In this document: piece after piece, positions 1 to 6,893 of the stretch | Layout of the letters: each line of letters opens with the position of its first letter | Position numbering within the stretch: position 1 is the first letter of the stretch | Assembly: GCA_003022125.1 (NCBI GenBank) | Contig: PXQH01000055.1 | Span: 1-42,706, forward strand | DNA length: 42,706 nucleotides | From: Cyanobacteria bacterium QS_8_64_29 | Lineage (GTDB): Bacteria; Cyanobacteriota; Cyanobacteriia; Cyanobacteriales; Rubidibacteraceae | Direction of reading: 5' to 3' | Program-made: the position numbers and the translations under genes | The notes under the pieces: generated by a model | Told to the model about the DNA's origin: nothing | What the model saw: the letters and a program-made list of their open reading frames with translations, nothing else | Databases searched by the model: none

Positions 1-354
1 GTCCTCCTTGTTCTCCAATAGGACAGCCTATGCCATGGAAGCTCCCTGACTTTTAAAACACCCTCTGAAGCAGCTGCGCTCAGCATTGGTTAATTAGCAT
101 TCGCTTTATAGTAAGGCAAAATTGTAAGGCTGTCAATAGCATGAGCATCTAGCTAGCCCCATCGATCGCATTTCTTTAACAGTTGCGATCACAAAATCCA
201 GCATTCGCTCCAGTGGGGTTACGTGAGTTTTGCTAGTGGGTAACGATCGTTTCCGCGATCACATTAAATTATATTGCTTTGGTTGCGCAAGACACAGTCA
301 TTTTTAGATTAATACTGCACTGGTATTTGGGGCGATCGCTCGAAATCCGCGCTT
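1..354. other. Non-coding left edge
   Basis: I see no gene here. The stretch is visibly more AT-rich than the rest of the window and contains one HIP1 octamer (GCGATCGC at 332-339). No tRNA, terminator or convincing promoter was recognised. It may be the upstream flank of the decayed SapC copy that follows. Confidence 0.6.
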
Positions 355-410
355 TTGCGTTGCCCCTGTACCCGCGACTGCCTTGCTGAGCCCGGCCGCC
401 GCCCCTGCAG

Positions 411-570
411 CCAGCAACGCATCTTACAATTGCCCTGGCGCGAGCGAGAGCTGCCATCCCAGCCCGAACCCCTGAGCTTCGCCCAGCACGGCTACCGCTA
501 CTTCCAGCCCGTGCGGGCTACCTGTTTGCCACCCAGTCCATCGCGGCGCGGCTCAGCGGTTCGGAGGCCC
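411..570 (+). pseudogene. Decayed 5' copy of SapC-family gene
   Basis: This stretch aligns by eye with 1462-1626, the 5' flank and first ~40 codons of the intact SapC-family gene at 1507-2235, with most bases identical. Relative to that copy it lacks five bases (GTTTG) at the start codon, so the ATG is gone, and it lacks one base about 60 bases later, so the frame is lost. The similarity covers about 45 bases upstream of the start, so flanking DNA was copied as well. It stops abruptly near 570. It is a non-functional remnant produced by duplication or by insertion and rearrangement. Confidence 0.75.
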
Positions 571-700
571 CCTCGAGATAGCCAGACGCCAGCAGTCGCG
601 CATTAAATTCCAGCTCTACGACCCGGACAGCAATGCGTCAACGATCGACAACGGTCGGCGAGCGTTCTACGCTATTGTTGAACCGATTTTTTATCGATAA
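571..700 (+). other. Orphan open tail after the SapC remnant
   Basis: Directly after the SapC similarity ends, one frame stays open from 575 (GAG) to a TAA at 698-700. It encodes about 41 residues including the segment RIKFQLYDPDSN and ends IFYR. It has no start codon of its own and overlaps the last 29 bases of the antitoxin gene on the other strand. It could be the 3' end of another disrupted gene joined to the SapC fragment, or a chance open frame. I do not recognise it. Confidence 0.25.
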
Positions 701-968
701 AGCGGCCTTCAACATATTTGTGTAAGATACTGGAGACGAGTGTCTGATACGGCATTCCTTCTTCGGATGCGATTTTCTGGATTTGGTTAAAATCGCGCTC
801 CGAAATGCGGACGTTGATGCGCTTGTCTTTTTTAAAAGTCGATTTGGCGTAAGCCCGGTGCTTTTCGAGGTCCTTTTGGCGATTGAAAGGACGCTTGAGT
901 TGCCCGCGCTCGAAAGCGTCTAGGAGTTCCGCTTCTTCCGGGTCAAGATTGCTATTTGTTTGGGACAT
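672..968 (-). CDS. CopG-type antitoxin (BrnA-like)
   Basis: A 98-residue acidic/basic protein with a ribbon-helix-helix-type C-terminal half: the segment KRINVRISERDFNQIQKIAS, followed by GMPYQTLVSSILHKYV (about residues 50-90), is the pattern of CopG/Arc antitoxins, with the beta strand first and two helices after. The N-terminal half is charged and probably contacts the toxin. It lies downstream of and overlaps the toxin gene by 17 bases, the toxin-first order seen in brnTA systems. By family it should neutralise the toxin and repress the shared promoter. The pair sits between two copies of the SapC gene start, which suggests acquisition as a mobile module. The RHH assignment is good; the exact antitoxin family is inferred from the partner. 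Confidence 0.7.
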   Translation of the reverse strand: MSQTNSNLDPEEAELLDAFERGQLKRPFNRQKDLEKHRAYAKSTFKKDKRINVRISERDFNQIQKIASEEGMPYQTLVSSILHKYVEGRFIDKKSVQQ

Positions 969-1227
969 AGTGTTGAGTCGCTTTGCGACTGGGGATAATC
1001 GTTTTTAAAACGATTTCTTGCTCGTTTTCGAGGTAGGGCACTAAATAGGCGTAGCCTTCAATAACGACGACGGAGATTCGCTGTCCGGGGTGCTTGGCCT
1101 GGTTGGGATGCGCGAAGATATCGATCTCTTGCCCTTGCTCGATTCCCAAAACGACCGTCTCGAATGAAATCCCTCGCTCGGCCTGTAGCTTTTCGTTCTT
1201 CTGGGGGTCCCAACTATAGTACTTCAT
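952..1227 (-). CDS. BrnT-like (DUF497/COG2929-type) toxin
   Basis: A 91-residue protein opening with YYSWDPQKNEKLQAERGISF, which resembles the W-D-x-x-K-N ... H/R-G-[IV]-S-F opening of BrnT/DUF497 ribonuclease toxins, and ending with the strand-rich segment KTIIPSRKATQHYV, similar to the I-I-S-A-R-x-A-T end of that family. Members fold like RelE and cleave RNA. The antitoxin follows in overlap. A good sigma-70 type promoter (1233-1261) places the transcript start at or within a base or two of the ATG, so the mRNA may be leaderless. The assignment rests on motif resemblance only; a different RelE-fold toxin is possible. Confidence 0.6.
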   Translation of the reverse strand: MKYYSWDPQKNEKLQAERGISFETVVLGIEQGQEIDIFAHPNQAKHPGQRISVVVIEGYAYLVPYLENEQEIVLKTIIPSRKATQHYVPNK

Positions 1228-1232
1228 GCCTT

Positions 1233-1261
1233 AAGATAGCATTTTGTCTGCCTTTTGTCAT
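1233..1261 (-). promoter_or_regulatory. Toxin-antitoxin promoter
   Basis: On the minus strand ATGACA (1261-1256) and TATCTT (1238-1233) are separated by exactly 17 bases, a near-consensus -35/-10 pair. The expected transcription start is about 1226-1227, which is the toxin ATG. Being AT-rich in a GC-rich neighbourhood it stands out clearly. Confidence 0.55.
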
Positions 1262-1461
1262 CATTTTGGAGGCTGTCCTGGCGAGCTGCACGGGCGCTCG
1301 TCCTGGATGCAGTAGTCGACCGAGTCGAACCTCGGGGAAGCTCGCGCCAAGGCGCCCCAATTGCAAGATCCATCGGATAGGTCAGATTCGCTCATGCGGC
1401 CAACTTTAGGCCACTCTTCCGACTTGGCAAACGCGCCCTACCCCAGCCGCGACGCCCGTGG

Positions 1462-1626
1462 CAAGCAGCGCATCCTACAATTGCGCTGGCGCGAGCGAGA
1501 GCTGCCATGTTTGCCCAGCCCGAACCCCTGACCTTTGCCCAGCACGGCCACCTCTACTTCCAGCCCGTGCGGGACTACCTGTTTGCCGCCCAGTCCATCG
1601 CGGCGCCGCTCAGCGGCTCGGAGGTC
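1462..1626 (+). repeat. Direct repeat partner of 411-570
   Basis: This segment covers 45 bases before the intact SapC-family start codon plus its first ~40 codons. It is the better-preserved partner of the decayed copy at 411-570. The two copies are in the same orientation about 1,050 bases apart and bracket the toxin-antitoxin pair. Confidence 0.75.
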
Positions 1627-2235
1627 TCGGAGGCGGCCAAGCACTTCCCCGTGGTGTTCCCGCCTGAGGGGCAGTCGCTGCTGCCGCAAGCGGTTCTGTC
1701 GCTGCAGCAGGACAGCAACGCCTTCGTGTCGGAGGATGGCCAGTGGCAGGCGCCCTACGTCCCCGCCCACATCCGGCGCTACCCCTTCATCCTGAGCAAG
1801 GTCCAGGACAGCGATCGCTACACCATTGCCATCGACCGCCAGGCGCCGCAGCTGCAGCCCCAGGCCCAAGCCGGTGCCAACAGCCAACCCTTGTTCGATG
1901 AGGAGGGCAACCCCGGCGAGCCAGTGGAGCGGGCCCAGAAGTTTTTGACCGAATACCAGCAGGAGCTCAGTGCCACCGAGCGCCTGCTGGCGCCGCTGCA
2001 GGAGCAGGAGCTGCTGGTGGCGCGCCAGTTCAAAATCGGGCAGGGCGAGGAGCAGGCTGCCGTGCTGAGCGGCTTCCGCGTGTTTGATAGCGATCACCTC
2101 TCGCAGCTAGAAGACGCCACCCTGGGCGAATGGACCCGCAACGGCGTGCTGGGGATGGTGTTCGCGCACCTGCACTCGCTCAGCAACGCCCGGACCCTGG
2201 CCCAGCGCCAGCAGGCCCAGCTCGCCAACGCCTAG
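1507..2235 (+). CDS. SapC family protein
   Basis: A 242-residue protein with the features of the SapC family (PF07277): an N-terminal segment with HFPVVFPPEGQSLLPQAVLS, then APYVPAHIRRYPFIL, a central acidic region, and a C-terminal part that ends in short helices. Despite the name (from Campylobacter surface-layer work) the biochemical role of the family is not settled; members are cytosolic-looking, lack a signal peptide, and occur mostly in proteobacteria. Start chosen at the ATG at 1507; no strong Shine-Dalgarno is seen. Its stop codon overlaps that of the convergent carotenoid oxygenase by two bases. A decayed second copy of its start lies at 411-570. Family call is firm, function unknown. 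Confidence 0.75.
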   Translation: MFAQPEPLTFAQHGHLYFQPVRDYLFAAQSIAAPLSGSEVSEAAKHFPVVFPPEGQSLLPQAVLSLQQDSNAFVSEDGQWQAPYVPAHIRRYPFILSKVQDSDRYTIAIDRQAPQLQPQAQAGANSQPLFDEEGNPGEPVERAQKFLTEYQQELSATERLLAPLQEQELLVARQFKIGQGEEQAAVLSGFRVFDSDHLSQLEDATLGEWTRNGVLGMVFAHLHSLSNARTLAQRQQAQLANA

Positions 2236-3722
2236 GGGGCAACAAAACACTGCGGAGTCCAGCTGCCGTGCAGCCCGTAGGGCACGTGGTGCCGCAGGCG
2301 CAGACGGGCGACCGGGCCCTGCGCGATCGCCTGCCCATCCAAAACCACCACGTCGGTGCGGTGGGCATCGGCCTGATAGACCCACATCAGCACCCAACCC
2401 TCATCTTCGGCGCTGGCGTTGGCCTTGGGCACGAACGCCGGCTCGCCCACAAAGCCGCGCGGGGCAGCGCTCCAGACCTCGCGCTCGCCGGTGGCCCCAT
2501 CCCGCTTGAGCAGTGCCTGCAGCGGCGCGTTGCCGCGGGGCTGGTGGGCTGCCGCCAGGAACAGGTAGCGGTAGGGGCGCCCCTCGCAGTTGGGGTTGGG
2601 CGCCGGGAACTCGCAGCATTGGGGCTCCAGGCACTCGCACGTTGCCCTCTCCCGTTGCCACTCCAGCTGCGTGCGCCAGAGCTGGCCGGGCGGTAGGGCC
2701 GCAAAGTTAACCTGGCGAAAGTCGGCTTCGGGATCCAGCTCGGGGAAATCGGCGTAGCCGATGGAATCCACGGTCAGGCCGCCCTCGCGCTCGAAGGCAT
2801 TGGCGTAGTGAAAGATAAAGCCGGCAGGGGCCTCCCAGAAGCGCACGGGCTCGCCGGCGCTGGGGTCGCGCGGCACCGCGGCAATGCGCGTGGGCCGCTG
2901 GGGCTGAAAGCGCAGGCACTGGGCCTGGGTGCGCCAGCCCAACAGGTAGGGCAGTGGGTTGAACGCCAGCGGGTTTTGGAAAAACAGGCAGTAGTGGGGC
3001 GTCAGGGCAAAGTCGTGGATGAAGGCAAAGCCCGGCAGGCTGAAGGCCTGGCGCTGCAGCAGCTGCCCCGCCGGGTCCAGCTCGTAAACCGTGACTTTGG
3101 TAGAGAGCCCCGGTTGCAGGGCAAAGTTGACCAGGCTGGGGGCGCCGCCGTTGAGCGGGCTGCTGGGGTCAATGCGCGGGTGAGCAGCAAACGCCCCGCC
3201 CGGGGGCAGGATGCCATCGAGGGTATCGGGACCCAGGGTCTCCAGCGTGGCCGGGTCCAGGCGATAGGGCTCGCCCGCTTCCCACAGCGCCAGCAGCCGG
3301 CCGCCCCAGTAAATGATGTTGGTGTTGGCCACGTTTTTGAGGCTCAGGTCCAAGGCATTGGCCAGCCAGCCGCCGGGCTTTTGCGTGCCGAACACTCCGC
3401 GGTAGCGGATGCCGCCGGCTTGCTGCTCCTCGATAAAGCCGGGGGTGCGTACGAAGCGGTTGCGGAAGCGGGCGCGGCCGTGGCGAAACGTCACCGCGCA
3501 GACCATGCCGTCGCCATCGAAGGGGTGGTGCAGCGGCTGGCCGTTGACATCCAGTAAGCCCGGGCCGTTGCGAAACAGCGTCCCGTTCAGATCGGGCGGT
3601 AGGGTGCCTTTGATCGCCTCGATAGGGTAGTCGAACTCCTGCGGCTGCGAGGCGTAGCCCTGCTGCCAGTCGCGGCGGTCGTAGGGGGCGGTGGTGGCGT
3701 CAGATGCGAGCGTATCGGTCAT
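2232..3722 (-). CDS. Apocarotenoid-15,15'-oxygenase-type carotenoid oxygenase
   Basis: A 496-residue member of the RPE65/carotenoid cleavage dioxygenase family, close in length to the cyanobacterial enzyme that cleaves apocarotenals to retinal. The four iron-binding histidines are in their usual contexts: AAHPRID (H181), FAFIHDF (H236), FIFHYANAF (H305) and PYGLHGSW (H485). The N-terminal GTLFRNGPG and the HHPFDGDGM segment are also characteristic. No signal peptide. It is the second gene of a minus-strand pair, starting 9 bases after the folate-biopterin-type transporter, so the two are probably co-transcribed. Fe(II)/O2-dependent cleavage is known for the family; the exact substrate (apocarotenals versus other polyenes) is inferred. 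Confidence 0.88.
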   Translation of the reverse strand: MTDTLASDATTAPYDRRDWQQGYASQPQEFDYPIEAIKGTLPPDLNGTLFRNGPGLLDVNGQPLHHPFDGDGMVCAVTFRHGRARFRNRFVRTPGFIEEQQAGGIRYRGVFGTQKPGGWLANALDLSLKNVANTNIIYWGGRLLALWEAGEPYRLDPATLETLGPDTLDGILPPGGAFAAHPRIDPSSPLNGGAPSLVNFALQPGLSTKVTVYELDPAGQLLQRQAFSLPGFAFIHDFALTPHYCLFFQNPLAFNPLPYLLGWRTQAQCLRFQPQRPTRIAAVPRDPSAGEPVRFWEAPAGFIFHYANAFEREGGLTVDSIGYADFPELDPEADFRQVNFAALPPGQLWRTQLEWQRERATCECLEPQCCEFPAPNPNCEGRPYRYLFLAAAHQPRGNAPLQALLKRDGATGEREVWSAAPRGFVGEPAFVPKANASAEDEGWVLMWVYQADAHRTDVVVLDGQAIAQGPVARLRLRHHVPYGLHGSWTPQCFVAP

Positions 3723-3731
3723 AAGGCAAGC

Positions 3732-5168
3732 TCAACTGCGGGGGGAGGCGGGCGCATAAGCCTCGATTTCGGCGAGGGTGCTGCCCCATTCGGGCACGGC
3801 GAGGGGCAAGCCGGGTTGGGCGGCTTGCGAGTGGCGCACCTCGCCCTCGCGCGCTGGGGGTGGCTGCGCCCCGGGGTCGCCATTGGGGAGCAAGCTCACC
3901 AGCGGCAGCGGTAGCAGCGTGGAGGCGTTGGTCAGCAGCACCAGCAGCCAGAGGTTGTCGAACTCGGTCTCGGTGACGCCCAGCCAGTGGGTCAGCAGCG
4001 CCCCGGCCTCGTGCGAGAGCACCCCCGAGAGGTTCCAGAGCGACATCAGCAGCGCAAACAGGGTGGCTTCCACCCCGCGCGGGCACAGGCGCGCCGAGAG
4101 CACCAGCACGGGCATGAAGGCCACTTGGCCCATGACCGCCAGGATCAGGCTGTCACCCAGGCTGAACCAGTGATCGTCAATGCCCAGCGCGCGGTTGGCG
4201 TGGGTGACCAGGATCAGCGTCGTCAGCCCCAACAGCGCCGACAGCACGGTGGTCCAGACGAACAAGCGCCGAAAGGGCACCGTTTTGAGGAAGCGGTAGA
4301 ACACCCAGATGCCCGCGAGCGAGGCCAGATTGGTCACCAACCGGATCCGGCCCAGGAACTCGGGCTCAAAGCCCAGCTCGTTGGTCTGGAAAAAAAACAG
4401 CGCCGAATCGGCGGTGGGCGTGGCTTGCCAGACAAAGACAAACAGCGCCGGCATCCACACCGGCTCTTGCGCGATCGCGCCCCACAGCTGCCGGATTTGG
4501 TCGCGCAACTGCGGCCGGGCGGTGCCGCGGCTCACCGGCGTCTCGGCGATCGCCCAGGCCACCGCCGAGACCAGCAGCGGAAAGATCGCCGTGACGGCAA
4601 ACACCGCCCGCGGCGACCACAGCTCCAGCAGCCAGCCGCTGAGGTAGGCCGTAATAACGCCGCCCAGCCCCGAGGCCCCCCAGCACACCGACTGCAGCGA
4701 CCCGGCCCGATCCAGCGACTCCACCCGCGCCCGCTCCACCACTTGCGAGTCGACGATGACATCGCTCACGGCCATCGAGAGCGAGCTCAGCAGCAGCACC
4801 ACCACCGCCGTTGCGCTCGAGTCCACCAGCGTGGCGAACGCCAGCCAGGACAGCGAGCCCACAATCCCCGAGAGCACCAGGTAGGGGCGGCGGCGGTAGC
4901 CCAGCAGCGGGACGCTATCCGATAGCAGCCCGAACGCCGGCTTGATCGCCCACGGCAGGACGGCGATCCCGGCCAGCGCCGACACCTCGGCTGGGCTCAG
5001 CCCCAGCTCGTCTTTGAAAAAGAAGCTAATCGCCAGCCGGGCCAAGCCCAAGATCCCCTGAACGAAATAAACCGTCAGGATGGCGATCAGCTCGGGGGTG
5101 GGCTTGTTGCCGAAAAAAACCTTGTCTTGCAGGAAGGTGGTGATCGAGGCAGGGCGCGCGATTGCCAT
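3732..5168 (-). CDS. Folate-biopterin (BT1/FBT) family MFS transporter
   Basis: A 478-residue integral membrane protein with about 12 hydrophobic segments. The order PELIAILTVYFVQGILGLARLAISFFFKDEL, then LPWAIKPAFGLLSDSVPLLGYRRRPYL, and SMAVSDVIVDSQVVERAR (the residues here quoted in pieces) is diagnostic of the BT1/FBT family, whose cyanobacterial and plastid members import folates. The soluble C-terminal tail is proline- and glycine-rich. Start ATG at 5168. It leads a probable operon with the carotenoid oxygenase. Substrate could be folate, a pterin, or something linked to carotenoid products; the family name does not settle it. Confidence 0.85.
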   Translation of the reverse strand: MAIARPASITTFLQDKVFFGNKPTPELIAILTVYFVQGILGLARLAISFFFKDELGLSPAEVSALAGIAVLPWAIKPAFGLLSDSVPLLGYRRRPYLVLSGIVGSLSWLAFATLVDSSATAVVVLLLSSLSMAVSDVIVDSQVVERARVESLDRAGSLQSVCWGASGLGGVITAYLSGWLLELWSPRAVFAVTAIFPLLVSAVAWAIAETPVSRGTARPQLRDQIRQLWGAIAQEPVWMPALFVFVWQATPTADSALFFFQTNELGFEPEFLGRIRLVTNLASLAGIWVFYRFLKTVPFRRLFVWTTVLSALLGLTTLILVTHANRALGIDDHWFSLGDSLILAVMGQVAFMPVLVLSARLCPRGVEATLFALLMSLWNLSGVLSHEAGALLTHWLGVTETEFDNLWLLVLLTNASTLLPLPLVSLLPNGDPGAQPPPAREGEVRHSQAAQPGLPLAVPEWGSTLAEIEAYAPASPRS

Positions 5169-5400
5169 TTATGAAGTTTTATGTAGCTTCATCCATTTTA
5201 ATGGGGCAGCCGCCAAGGCAGCGAGCCCGCCCCAGCGCGCGGCCAGGGTAGCTGTGCGATCGCGCCCGAATTTGAAGAGTGATTGCGCTGGGCGCGAGGC
5301 TCCATCGAGCCAGGCGCGATCCATCGCTTAAGCTAAAACTACCGCCCGGTTGCTCGGGCGATGGGGATACGCACAGATCGTCCCAGTGGAGGAAACGGCC

Positions 5401-6258
5401 ATGCTCAACAAGCTATTGCTCGCCGATGCCGGCACCGGCCACGTGGAAGAGGCCCTGCAGTACCTACTGGAGCTGCCAGCGCTTAAGGACACCACGGTGA
5501 CCGTGCTGCACGTGGTCTCGGCGCAGACCACCACCGCCCAGATGGCCGAGCAGTGGGAGCAAGGGGGTCGGCTGCTGGCCGAGGTCCTGCAGCGGCTCGA
5601 GCTCGACCCCCAGCATGCCAGCACGGTCCTGCGCCAAGGGGACCCCAAAGACACGATCCCGCAAGTGGCTGAGGAAGTGGATGCCGATCTGATCGTCATG
5701 GGCTCGCGGGGGCTAAAGCGGCTGGAGGCCATTTTGGCCAACTCGGTCAGCCAGTACGTGTTCCAGCTCACCAACCGCTCCCTGCTGCTGGTCAAAGACG
5801 ACATCTACGTCCGGCGGTTCAAGCGCCTGATGGTCGCGCTCGATGGCTCGCAAGCCGCCCAGTACTGCTTGGATCTGGCACTGTTTCTCATGCGCGAGCA
5901 CAGTGCACTCCAGCTCGATCTGGTGCATGTCGATCCCAACTTGGATAAGGAAGCTCCGCCGCAGTCCCCCGAAACCGCCGAGCAGGATCCGGTGCTGGCA
6001 CCCGCTGCCCGCCAGGCCCAGAGCCAGGGCGTTGCCCACCGCTGCATCGCCACCGGCGGTGCCCCGGCCGAAACGCTCTGCAACTTGGCGCAACAGAACC
6101 GCGCCGATCTGCTGCTGCTGGGATCGCCCGAGCGGCGGCCCTCTGTTGCCAAAAGCCTGCCCGATTTGGATCGCCTGCTCGGCACCTCAATCTCGGACTA
6201 CGTGCGCGTCAATGCCACCTGTCCGGTACTTTTAGGACGCATGCCTAGCTCAACCTAG
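5401..6258 (+). CDS. Tandem universal stress protein (two UspA domains)
   Basis: A 285-residue protein made of two UspA domains, about residues 1-140 and 141-285. Each begins with the buried strand pattern (KLLLADAG; RLMVALDGS) and ends with a DLIVMGSRG- or DLLLLGSPE-type segment followed by the closing strand (SLLLVKDD; CPVLLGRM). The ATP-binding pattern G-x2-G-x9-G-[ST] is degenerate in both halves, so nucleotide binding is uncertain. An upstream TTG-initiated extension exists, but the ATG at 5401 has a GGAGGA-type ribosome site (about 5389-5394) and gives the normal N-terminus. Such tandem proteins respond to stress or energy state; the ligand is not predictable here. The neighbour upstream is divergent. 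Confidence 0.85.
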   Translation: MLNKLLLADAGTGHVEEALQYLLELPALKDTTVTVLHVVSAQTTTAQMAEQWEQGGRLLAEVLQRLELDPQHASTVLRQGDPKDTIPQVAEEVDADLIVMGSRGLKRLEAILANSVSQYVFQLTNRSLLLVKDDIYVRRFKRLMVALDGSQAAQYCLDLALFLMREHSALQLDLVHVDPNLDKEAPPQSPETAEQDPVLAPAARQAQSQGVAHRCIATGGAPAETLCNLAQQNRADLLLLGSPERRPSVAKSLPDLDRLLGTSISDYVRVNATCPVLLGRMPSST

Positions 6259-6311
6259 GCCCAGCTACTCACTGCGGGCAGGCAGCATAAGCGGTGGGCT
6301 CCAGGAGCACC

Positions 6312-6431
6312 TCATTCGCTCTGCTGGTTGCGGCTGGCGGTTTGGATGTAGAGCACGAGCAGCACCACAAGCGGCACCAGCACGAACAGCAGGCTAGCGA
6401 CAAAGCCCCAGGTGTTGACGTCCATGAGCAT
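6312..6431 (-). CDS. psbM: Photosystem II reaction centre protein M
   Basis: A 39-residue single-membrane-span protein, MLMDVNTWGFVASLLFVLVP followed by a second hydrophobic stretch and YIQTAS near the end. The VN-x2-GF-x-A-x2-FVLVP pattern and the [IL]Q[TS] exit are those of PsbM, which sits at the PSII dimer interface in the thylakoid. Two in-frame ATGs exist: 6431 and 6425. The GAGGGG site at 6445-6440 is spaced 8 bases from the first, favouring 6431, although the family norm (37 residues, M-x-V-N) fits 6425. It follows the 2Fe-2S ferredoxin on the same strand, an arrangement seen in other cyanobacteria. Confidence 0.9.
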   Translation of the reverse strand: MLMDVNTWGFVASLLFVLVPLVVLLVLYIQTASRNQQSE

Positions 6432-6509
6432 GGCAATTTCCCCTCTCACGCTCGCAGCCACAACGTCTAGGCTACCACTTGCAATGCCGGCAGTAATGCG
6501 TATTTCGCC

Positions 6510-6818
6510 CTAGCTGCGCGCCTGCGGCTTAGTTTTGATACTGACGGGGCCATGGACTTGCGTTTGGCAGGAGAGGCGGTAGCTGTCGGGGCGCTTTTTG
6601 AGTTTTTGCTGCTCGGCCGGCGTTGGGGCAGATAAATTCTCCCTGCCCTCTAGTACCTCAACAATGCACGTGCCGCACTGGCCGTAGCCGCCACAGTTAG
6701 TCAGCTTGCCCTTGAGCGTGTAGACATCAATTTTGTTTTCTATGGCTTTTTGCCGCAGGTTAGCCCCATCGGCAGCAACCACATCTTGACCTTCAACGGC
6801 AAAGTGGATGTTGGGCAT
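6510..6818 (-). CDS. 2Fe-2S ferredoxin-type protein
   Basis: A 102-residue plant/adrenodoxin-fold ferredoxin. Cluster ligands are seen as [11 protein letters not shown] (three cysteines, about residues 42-51) and the distal cysteine in RLSCQTQV (about residue 83). The first ligand spacing, C-x5-C-x2-C, is the plant-type pattern. N-terminal [20 protein letters not shown] and the mid segment [11 protein letters not shown] differ from PetF, so this is an auxiliary ferredoxin of the type found next to psbM. Start ATG at 6818 with a strong AAGGAGA ribosome site. Electron partner unknown. It may share a transcript with psbM 85 bases downstream. Confidence 0.88.
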   Translation of the reverse strand: MPNIHFAVEGQDVVAADGANLRQKAIENKIDVYTLKGKLTNCGGYGQCGTCIVEVLEGRENLSAPTPAEQQKLKKRPDSYRLSCQTQVHGPVSIKTKPQARS

Positions 6819-6893
6819 CGGTTCTCCTTACAGCGAGCGGCGGAGCGCCTCCACCCCTAGATCGTAAACGACGGGCCGGTGCTAGCCGAGCGG

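Noticed and set aside
2130-3557. Long plus-strand frames opposite the carotenoid oxygenase (and similar ones opposite the transporter at 3987-4925 and opposite the MidA-like gene at 32053-33162).
   Set aside because: They are antisense shadows of high-GC codon usage, rich in Arg, Gly, Ala and Pro, with no recognisable motif.
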